Below, piece by piece: positions 13,677 to 19,057 of a DNA stretch of 19,057 nucleotides; position 1 is the stretch's first letter, and each line of letters opens with the position of its first letter. Position numbers and translations under genes: made by a program. Source of the stretch: an uncultured Rhodospirillaceae bacterium (GTDB lineage: Bacteria > Pseudomonadota > Alphaproteobacteria > Rhodospirillales > Casp-alpha2). The stretch lies in NCBI GenBank assembly GCA_913048145.1, contig CAJWVP010000012.1:1-19057 (forward strand), read 5' to 3'. The notes beneath the pieces were generated by a model. The model was given only the letters and a program-made list of their open reading frames with translations. It searched no databases and was not told the DNA's origin.

Positions 13677-14159
13677 ATGAGCGATTTAGCCACTGCCGAG
13701 CGCCCAGTGCGCGGCATGTATTTTGAAGATTTCGAGGTGGGCATGATCCTGGTAACGCCATCGCGGACCATTACCCATACGGACATCGTCAACTTTTGCT
13801 GCTTGACCGGTGACTTCAACGAAGTGCATGCCAACATCGAATACGCCAAGACTACTCAATTCGGCGACGTTATTGCCCATGGCCCCATGGTCTATGGGAT
13901 CTCAGGCGGGCTGCAGTACGCCAGCGGAATCAATGATGGCACATTGCTCGCGCTTCTTGGGATTGAGAATTGGAAGCTGCTGAAACCAGTCATGGCCGGG
14001 GATACGATCCGCATGGCCCAATCGGTGGCTGAAACCCGGCTGACCAGTAGCGGCGACAAGGGCGTCGTAAAGATGCAGCGTCAAATTTTGAACCAGCGTG
14101 ATGAGGTGGTTCAGGAGATGGACACGGCCATGCTCTACAAGTGCCGGTCGACAACCTAA
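13677..14159 (+). CDS. MaoC-family (R)-specific enoyl-CoA hydratase
   Basis: Single hot-dog domain, 160 aa, predicted to hydrate a 2-enoyl-CoA. The hydratase-2 motif is visible as LTGDFNEVHANIEYA (43-57), with Asp46 and His51 the catalytic pair, followed by VIAHGPMVYG (65-74). The C-terminal strands (LKPVMAGDTIRM, then VVKMQRQILNQ) fit the fold. It is the last gene of the operon and lies beside the DUF35/thiolase-like pair, the arrangement expected if it makes the beta-hydroxyacyl-CoA that the aldolase cleaves. ATG 13677 is used because it has an SD (GAAGAGAGG) and sits 5 bp after the previous stop; an in-frame ATG at 13638 would overlap the thiolase-like gene. Confidence 0.88.
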   Translation: MSDLATAERPVRGMYFEDFEVGMILVTPSRTITHTDIVNFCCLTGDFNEVHANIEYAKTTQFGDVIAHGPMVYGISGGLQYASGINDGTLLALLGIENWKLLKPVMAGDTIRMAQSVAETRLTSSGDKGVVKMQRQILNQRDEVVQEMDTAMLYKCRSTT

Positions 14160-14160
14160 T

Positions 14161-14181
14161 GGCCTAAACTGGTTTGTGGCC
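14161..14181. terminator. Possible stem-loop at the end of the operon
   Basis: GGCC-T-AAAC-TG-GTTT-GT-GGCC immediately after the MaoC stop can fold into an interrupted hairpin and lies between two convergent genes, where a bidirectional terminator is expected. There is no T-tract on either side, so intrinsic termination is doubtful. Confidence 0.25.
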
Positions 14182-14265
14182 CTTCAGTATGACCCGATAG
14201 AGGAGGTGCTCCTGGGCGTGCTCGAGGAATTCGTCCAGCAGGGAGAAGATTTCGGTTTCTAGCAT
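14164..14265 (-). CDS. Candidate 33-aa small ORF (uncertain)
   Basis: In the 167-bp gap between the MaoC and dioxygenase genes, the minus strand reads an ATG-initiated 33-codon frame beginning MLETEIFSLLDEFLEHAQEH and ending KGHKPV. Its Glu/Leu-rich, amphipathic-helix composition looks coding-like, and the frame stays open about 16 codons further upstream. No SD precedes the ATG and I recognise no family. It could be chance, a decayed gene tail, or a small protein cotranscribed behind the dioxygenase. Confidence 0.2.
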   Translation of the reverse strand: MLETEIFSLLDEFLEHAQEHLLYRVILKGHKPV

Positions 14266-14326
14266 GCCGTTCGCGCAAACCGCTAAGGCGCGTCCAGGTG
14301 ATCGAACAAAGGCGTTAGGTCAATCG

Positions 14327-15202
14327 TCATGCAGGGAGCAAGGGGCCATCGCCTGCGACAGTCGCGCGGTGCATGACCCGCCGGGCCGTCGGATCATAAG
14401 TCCGTCCCCGATGCAGTACGGAGCGGTTGTCCCAGATGACCACGTCGCCCGGATGCCATTTATGTGAATAGACACATTCCGGCCGGATGCAGAATCCCGT
14501 CAGTTCTCGCACCAAGGCACGGCCTTTCTCCAACGGCCAGCCTATGACATGCGAGCAGTGGCTGCCTACGTAGTACACCTTGCGCCCTGTTCGCGGATGG
14601 ACGCGGACCAGGGGTTGGCGCGGCGGCGAGAAGGCAGCCTTCTCTTCGTCAGAAAATATGTCACCCGAGATCAGAGAGCGCGAATAGATGATGGAATGCT
14701 CACAAACGAGATCCTCCAACTCATCCTTCTCGGTTTCGCCAAATGGGCCTTGCCAATCGTCGTAACACGCCCGCGCGTCCGCGAATTCCGTTTCGCCGCC
14801 CGATGCGGGTACTTCGTGGGCAGCTAAAATGGAATAGGTACACGGCACAGGTTTATAGGAACTGTCTGAGTGCCAGAGCAGATTTCCCTTCATGAAGATG
14901 GCGTGCTTGTCGTCCACAGCCATGACCTCCCCGTTATCGCTGACGTTCGCGAGCATGGTGATCCGTTTGTCGACCCCGCCGTACTGGTCGCGCGCCAGCG
15001 GCGTTTCCATGGGACCGAACCTTTCGGCAAAGGCGACCAGCGCATCGTCTTCAAGAAATTGATCGCGGAACACTGCGACGCCGTGGGCGTCAACGGCGTT
15101 GTGGATCACTTCAAATTCATGATTGGAAAAGGACGCGTTCAAATCGATGTTGGAAATCGCGGCGGCAAAATCACTCATCAGGCTATTGACGTTGGGAGCC
15201 AT
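14327..15202 (-). CDS. Fe(II)/2-oxoglutarate-dependent dioxygenase, TfdA/TauD family
   Basis: Cytoplasmic non-haem iron oxygenase that couples 2-oxoglutarate decarboxylation to hydroxylation, often breaking a C-O or C-S bond of a small acid. The 291-aa protein shows the facial triad H111-x-D113 (LLWHSDSS) and H264 (SVLHRG), with Arg275, eleven residues later, as the likely 2-oxoglutarate carboxylate ligand. WHSDSS, GGETEFADARACYD, RVHPRTGRK and GDVVIWDNR resemble TfdA-like enzymes (aryloxyalkanoate dioxygenases) more than taurine dioxygenase, but the substrate is not readable. It is convergent with the catabolic operon, so cotranscription is excluded. Start ATG 15202; an internal ATG nine codons in is a less likely alternative. 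Confidence 0.85.
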   Translation of the reverse strand: MAPNVNSLMSDFAAAISNIDLNASFSNHEFEVIHNAVDAHGVAVFRDQFLEDDALVAFAERFGPMETPLARDQYGGVDKRITMLANVSDNGEVMAVDDKHAIFMKGNLLWHSDSSYKPVPCTYSILAAHEVPASGGETEFADARACYDDWQGPFGETEKDELEDLVCEHSIIYSRSLISGDIFSDEEKAAFSPPRQPLVRVHPRTGRKVYYVGSHCSHVIGWPLEKGRALVRELTGFCIRPECVYSHKWHPGDVVIWDNRSVLHRGRTYDPTARRVMHRATVAGDGPLLPA

Positions 15203-15285
15203 TATTCCATCTCAACTAAGCGCGGGTACACGCGATATCATAACTGGATTAATCCGCCCTCGACTAGGCGGAGAAATTTCACGGA

Positions 15286-16653
15286 TCAGTAGGCGTATTC
15301 CTGGAAGACCGGGTCAACGGAGCCCTGCCAGCGTCGTTCATAAGCCCGGAGCAGTTCTTCGGCAGGCGTGATGCCGGATTCGGCGATCTGGAACAAGGGT
15401 CGCAGAAAATGCGTTTCATCGAGGCCTACACTGTCGCACTTCGCTCGGCGCTGAAGACCTGCGTGGGCGATGCAGAGCACATCGAGGGCGATGTCCTTAA
15501 CGGTCTGGTTGCGGAACGTCGTGCCGAGCGCCATTTTTGGCACTTCTTCGCGGAGCTTCTGGCGCTCCTCCGCTGTCCAATCTTTAACCAACTCCCAGGA
15601 ATCGTCGAGAGCCTGAGAATCATATAGAAGCCCTACCCAAAGCGCCGGCAAGGCACAGAGCCGCGCCCACGGGCCGCCGTCGGTCCCACGCATCTCCAGG
15701 AATGTCTTCAGGCGAACCTCGGGAAAGGCAGTGCTCATGTGGTCCTCCCAATCCTTCAAGGTTGGCTTCTCGCCGGGCAGTGCCGGAAGTTTGCCATCCA
15801 GGAAATCACGGAACGATTGCCCAGATGCATCTATGTATTCGCCGTCGCGGTAGACGAAGTACATGGGCACGTCGAGAACATAGTCGACGTAGCGCTCGAA
15901 CCCGAAGCCGTCCTCGAAAACAAACGGCAGCATGCCTTGGCGGTCAGCGTCCACATCGGTCCAGACGAAGCTGCGATAGGCGAGATAGCCTGTCGGCTTC
16001 CCTTCTTTGAAAGGTGAATTAGCGAACAGCGCCGTGGCGATTGGCTGCAAGGCCAGGGAGACGCGGAATTTCTTGATCATGTCCGCTTCACTGTCGAAAT
16101 CCAAATTAACCTGGACCGTACAGCTGGACTTCATCATCTCAAGTCCATGGCCGCCGACCTTGGGCATGTAGTCGCGCATGATCTTGTAGCGACCTTTGGG
16201 CATCCAGGGCATCTCGTCGTTTGGCCATTTCGGGTGAAACCCGAGGCCTAGAAATCCAATCCCCAGTTTGCTGGCAATGGCCCGACACTGTTGGAGGTGA
16301 CCAGTCACCTCGCCGCAAGTTTCATGGATGGTGTTCAGAGGCGCGCCGGAAAGCTCTAACTGGCCAGCCGGTTCCAGGGAGATGGAGCCGCCGCCCTTCT
16401 TGGTCATGGCGATGGGGTTGCCGTTCTCCAGAACCGGTTCCCATCCGAACTTGGTGAACCCGTTGAGTACGGCGCGAATGCCCATCTCACCTTCATAGGG
16501 CAGGGGCCGCAGATCATCCAGACGATAAGGAAACTTTTCATGTTCCGTGCCGATCCGCCAATCCTTGGCCGGTTTGGAGCCGGTTTCCAGGTAGGCGACA
16601 AGTTCCGATGTGTCTTCGATGGGTGGGCGAGAGTTTGCCTGATCTTCGGGCAT
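15286..16653 (-). CDS. gshA: Glutamate-cysteine ligase, plant/alphaproteobacterial type
   Basis: Forms gamma-glutamylcysteine from Glu, Cys and ATP, the first step of glutathione synthesis in the cytoplasm. The 455-aa protein belongs to the GCS2 family: RIGTEHEKFPY (33-43) and the substrate/ATP segment KKGGGSISLEPAGQLELSG (85-103) are clear, as is HETCGEV (110-116) and the run KFRVSLALQPIATALFANSP. The ATG at 16653 is supported by an SD (AGAGGAG, about 5 nt upstream); an in-frame ATG at 16725 would overlap rsmE and lacks this. It lies 41 bp downstream of rsmE on the same strand, a likely operon. Length is typical for the type found in plants and alphaproteobacteria. Confidence 0.93.
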   Translation of the reverse strand: MPEDQANSRPPIEDTSELVAYLETGSKPAKDWRIGTEHEKFPYRLDDLRPLPYEGEMGIRAVLNGFTKFGWEPVLENGNPIAMTKKGGGSISLEPAGQLELSGAPLNTIHETCGEVTGHLQQCRAIASKLGIGFLGLGFHPKWPNDEMPWMPKGRYKIMRDYMPKVGGHGLEMMKSSCTVQVNLDFDSEADMIKKFRVSLALQPIATALFANSPFKEGKPTGYLAYRSFVWTDVDADRQGMLPFVFEDGFGFERYVDYVLDVPMYFVYRDGEYIDASGQSFRDFLDGKLPALPGEKPTLKDWEDHMSTAFPEVRLKTFLEMRGTDGGPWARLCALPALWVGLLYDSQALDDSWELVKDWTAEERQKLREEVPKMALGTTFRNQTVKDIALDVLCIAHAGLQRRAKCDSVGLDETHFLRPLFQIAESGITPAEELLRAYERRWQGSVDPVFQEYAY

Positions 16654-16694
16654 GTGGCTCCTCTTGTTATTCGGTCCGGCGCAAAGCCAGAATT

Positions 16695-17441
16695 TTAGGT
16701 CCAATCGCCGCGCGTCGCCTGCCAACAGGTCAGGGCTGCCACGACGGCCGTTTCCGCGCGCAAGATGCGGGGGCCCAGATCGATGGTTATAACAAACGGC
16801 AAGGCGCGCAGGAACGCAAGTTCGGTTTTGGAAAAACCGCCTTGCGGACCGATCACAAATGCTGGGGCACGGTCTTCCACTCTGATTTCGTTCAGGATTT
16901 TCAGCGCACTGTCACTGTTGCCGGTCTCATCAGCTATGATCAAAGACTGGGCCAAGGGCCATGATCCCACCAGTTCCCGCAGGCCAATGGGCGATCCAAT
17001 TTGTGGAATATCCAGGCGACCGCATTGCTCCGCCGCTTCGCGGGCATTGATCTGCAGACGTTCGACATTGACCCGTCCTGTATCGGTGAACTCGGTCATG
17101 ACGGGGCGCAGGGCGCGGGCCCCAAGCTCCGTCGCCTTGGCAACGATAAAGTCCGTCGCCGTTTTCTTCACGGGTGCGAAGAATAGGTCCGGGCCTGATG
17201 CGCTGGACTGGGTCCGGATCTGCTCTAAGGCAACGCCAGATCCGGCCTTCCGTTGAAGATTAAGTTGTCCCACTCTCCATTCTCCATCGTGGCCGTTGAA
17301 CACGGCCACCGCAGCGTCTGTGCCGAGCCGCATGACATCGCGAAGATAGTGGGCTTGGTCGCGTGTGAAGGTGACCCGGGTATCCGGCGCGAGCGGTTGA
17401 TTGACGTAAACTCGGGGAAGAGATCGAACCATGGCAACCAT
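16695..17441 (-). CDS. rsmE: 16S rRNA (uracil-1498-N3)-methyltransferase
   Basis: SPOUT-class methyltransferase that methylates U1498 of 16S rRNA in the 30S subunit, using S-adenosylmethionine. The 248-aa protein has the N-terminal PUA-like domain (RVTFTRDQAHYLRDVMRLG, 22-40), KATELG (102-107), EQCGR (138-142) and the knot region FVIGPQGGFS (195-204) and LGPRILRAETA (222-232). Gln stands where GPEGG usually has Glu. The start may be ATG 17441 or ATG 17432; neither has a strong SD. It is divergent from ubiA, with about 65 bp between the starts holding both promoters. Confidence 0.94.
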   Translation of the reverse strand: MVAMVRSLPRVYVNQPLAPDTRVTFTRDQAHYLRDVMRLGTDAAVAVFNGHDGEWRVGQLNLQRKAGSGVALEQIRTQSSASGPDLFFAPVKKTATDFIVAKATELGARALRPVMTEFTDTGRVNVERLQINAREAAEQCGRLDIPQIGSPIGLRELVGSWPLAQSLIIADETGNSDSALKILNEIRVEDRAPAFVIGPQGGFSKTELAFLRALPFVITIDLGPRILRAETAVVAALTCWQATRGDWT

Positions 17442-17506
17442 GATAGGCGCTGGATTGGCTTCGGCAAGCAGTGGTGATCCCTACCCGGGCGGCGTATAGT
17501 GCCGCC

Positions 17507-18433
17507 ATGACGAGACCGTCTGCCACGTCTGCCAGCGACATCGCCACGGGAAACTGGGTTGATAGGTGGGCACCTAAGCCTGCGCGGCCGTTCCTGCGGC
17601 TTATGCGTGCGGACAGGCCTATCGGTACATGGTTGCTGTTGATCCCGTGCTGGTGGAGCACGGCGATGGCGTCCAGCGGACTTCCCGATTGGCGGTTGAT
17701 GGCCCTGTTCGGCATGGGCGCATTGGTCATGCGGGGGGCCGGATGTACGGTCAATGATTTGGTCGATCGGGATTTCGACCGCATGGTCACGCGCACCGTG
17801 GGGCGACCCATAGCCAATGGCGATCTGAGCGTTTTGCAAGCATTCGCATTGCTGGCGTTCTTACTTGGGATTGGATTGGCGATCCTCCTTCAGTTCAACG
17901 GGGTGACGGTCGGGCTTGGGTTGGCTTCGCTTATACTGGTGATCGTTTACCCGTTTATGAAGCGGTTTACCTACTGGCCCCAGGCATTCCTTGGCCTAAC
18001 ATTCAATTGGGGCGCGTTGATGGGGTGGGCCGCCGTGACCGGAGCCCTCGAAGCGCCGGCTCTGTGGATGTATATTGCGGGGCTATTTTGGACATTGGGT
18101 TACGACACAATTTATGCCCATCAAGATAAGGCCGACGATCTCTTGGTTGGCGTAAAGTCGACAGCGCTGAGGTTCGGCACTGCCACGACCAAATGGTTGG
18201 TTGGATTTTACGGCATAACCATCGTGCTTCTTGGTTTAGCTGGTTCCGCGGCGGTGATGGCTTGGCCGTATTATGTGGGTCTAATGGCTGGCGCTGCGCA
18301 TTTGACGTGGCAAGTCCTGACCGTCAATTTTGATGCGCCCAAGTCCTGCCTGAGGATATTCAAATCCAACCGAGATTTTGGCCTGATCATTTTGGTTGGC
18401 ATTGTCATCGCCCGCGCCACCGGCGCGGCCTAA
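17507..18433 (+). CDS. ubiA: 4-hydroxybenzoate polyprenyltransferase
   Basis: Integral membrane prenyltransferase that joins a polyprenyl chain to 4-hydroxybenzoate in ubiquinone synthesis, indicating an aerobic-type respiratory quinone. The 308-aa protein has both Asp-rich Mg-diphosphate motifs: NDLVDRDFD (83-91) and DKADD (207-211) followed by GVKSTALRFG, with about eight or nine transmembrane segments between and after. The ATG at 17507 is preferred over an in-frame GTG at 17471, which would add twelve residues and extend into the rsmE promoter region. Its stop codon overlaps the stop of the convergent gene that follows. Confidence 0.93.
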   Translation: MTRPSATSASDIATGNWVDRWAPKPARPFLRLMRADRPIGTWLLLIPCWWSTAMASSGLPDWRLMALFGMGALVMRGAGCTVNDLVDRDFDRMVTRTVGRPIANGDLSVLQAFALLAFLLGIGLAILLQFNGVTVGLGLASLILVIVYPFMKRFTYWPQAFLGLTFNWGALMGWAAVTGALEAPALWMYIAGLFWTLGYDTIYAHQDKADDLLVGVKSTALRFGTATTKWLVGFYGITIVLLGLAGSAAVMAWPYYVGLMAGAAHLTWQVLTVNFDAPKSCLRIFKSNRDFGLIILVGIVIARATGAA

Positions 18434-19057
18434 ATGGGGATTTCCCGGAAGGATTTCGGGGCAAAGGGCTGCGTGTTGACCCGTAATTGATCCGACCGCA
18501 CCTGGCGAAGGTCCGCATCGTTGATTGACGTGCGGATGAAGTCATCAGTTTCCATTCCCGGATTGAGGACATCGCGTATGTGCTCTTGGACTTCCAGTTG
18601 CGACATGGCGCGACGTGACCGGCCTTCGGCCCGCACTTCCAAAAGGGGGATCGGACCATGGTCATCGCAGAGCGTACCCCGGGTAGAATTATATATGTGT
18701 ACGGCTTCAACGGGCGGACCGGCTTCAACGTCGATCTGAAGATCAGACAACAACCCGAAACCGTAGTTGGTGCCGGAAACCTCGGTCTCATGCATGCGCG
18801 TCAACTGAACTTCATCCAGCCATGTCACGAACAAGCTCACGCGAACACCCGCAACTTTCTGAAGCGTTGCCGTAATGGACCCGTAGGAGGCGACGTGCGG
18901 GGAATAGACGGAATCGTAGTTGTGGAGGGCGATCCGCACGACCGGAATGGGGCCCCAATCCCGACCACTAAATTTCCGCGACAACTGTACGGGAGATTGG
19001 TTCGATCCGACGGCGAGGACGGGTGTTCGGTCCGCCAGGCCGGTCAACCGTTCATCG
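18430..19057 (-). CDS. Conserved protein of unknown function, GSN motif near N-terminus (5' end cut)
   Basis: The frame is open to the right edge: codons continue upstream of the TTG at 19047 as Asp-Glu-Arg, so the start may be outside the window. About 208 residues are visible. The N-terminal part VLAVGSNQSPVQLSRKF recalls the GSN loop of gamma-glutamylcyclotransferase-fold proteins, and a compact conserved-looking core follows (VYSPHVASYGSITATLQ; LFVTWLDEVQLTRMHETE, with Glu87/Glu89 counted from the TTG). The C-terminal part (QLEVQEHIRDVLNP onward) looks helical and then extended. No signal peptide or membrane segment is seen in the visible part. I do not recognise a named function; the cyclotransferase-fold idea is inference. 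It is convergent with ubiA, the stop codons sharing bases. Confidence 0.7.
   Translation of the reverse strand, partial: DERLTGLADRTPVLAVGSNQSPVQLSRKFSGRDWGPIPVVRIALHNYDSVYSPHVASYGSITATLQKVAGVRVSLFVTWLDEVQLTRMHETEVSGTNYGFGLLSDLQIDVEAGPPVEAVHIYNSTRGTLCDDHGPIPLLEVRAEGRSRRAMSQLEVQEHIRDVLNPGMETDDFIRTSINDADLRQVRSDQLRVNTQPFAPKSFREIPI

Noticed and set aside
14870..15292. 140-codon plus-strand open frame
   Set aside because: Antisense to the N-terminal half of the 2-oxoglutarate dioxygenase; no motif of its own.
17225..17839. 204- and 185-codon minus-strand frames across the rsmE/ubiA divergence
   Set aside because: They overlap the starts of two clear genes in other frames and show low-complexity Arg/Pro/His-rich composition.

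Overview
The window reads as a GC-rich alphaproteobacterial chromosome, probably Rhodospirillales-like. This is inferred from the plant-type glutamate-cysteine ligase, the rsmE-gshA pair divergent from a ubiquinone-type ubiA, and general protein character; no rRNA or other marker gene is present to fix the taxon. No tRNA, rRNA, IS element or CRISPR array was seen.

Region 1 (1-2624) is metal uptake. It holds the 3' end of a ZnuB-type ABC permease, the complete substrate-binding protein (ZnuA/TroA type, three His plus one Asp) and, after a 295-bp gap rich in inverted repeats, a NicO/UreH-like nickel/cobalt transporter with a His-rich loop.

Region 2 (2866-14159) is the heart of the window: thirteen same-strand genes with gaps of at most 15 bp or short overlaps, so almost certainly one operon. 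The first five are a BadI/MenB-type ring-opening hydrolase, an AliA-like acyl-CoA ligase, an enoyl-CoA hydratase, an SDR dehydrogenase and an acyl-CoA dehydrogenase. They supply each activity of the cyclohexanecarboxyl-CoA pathway (AliA, AliB, BadK, BadH, BadI), which opens an alicyclic ring to a dicarboxyl-CoA. The next eight are a two-gene split PaaH-type 3-hydroxyacyl-CoA dehydrogenase, a zinc-free MDR reductase, a 2,4-dienoyl-CoA reductase-like SDR, a PaaG-like crotonase with Asp in place of the hydratase Glu pair, and a DUF35 / thiolase-like / MaoC module. The thiolase-like protein lacks the catalytic cysteines, and the module resembles the hydratase-retroaldolase modules of steroid side-chain breakdown. 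Taken together the operon looks like a CoA-dependent catabolic route for an alicyclic acid that is unsaturated and/or branched (naphthenic, terpenoid or steroid-derived). No dedicated regulator or transporter, and no cysteine-type thiolase, is encoded in the window.

Region 3 (14160-19057) is mostly housekeeping. A convergent TfdA/TauD-family 2-oxoglutarate dioxygenase (minus) comes first, then gshA and rsmE (minus, a likely pair), divergent ubiA (plus), and a convergent conserved gene of unknown function (minus, cut by the right edge) whose N-terminal GSN motif recalls gamma-glutamylcyclotransferase-fold proteins.
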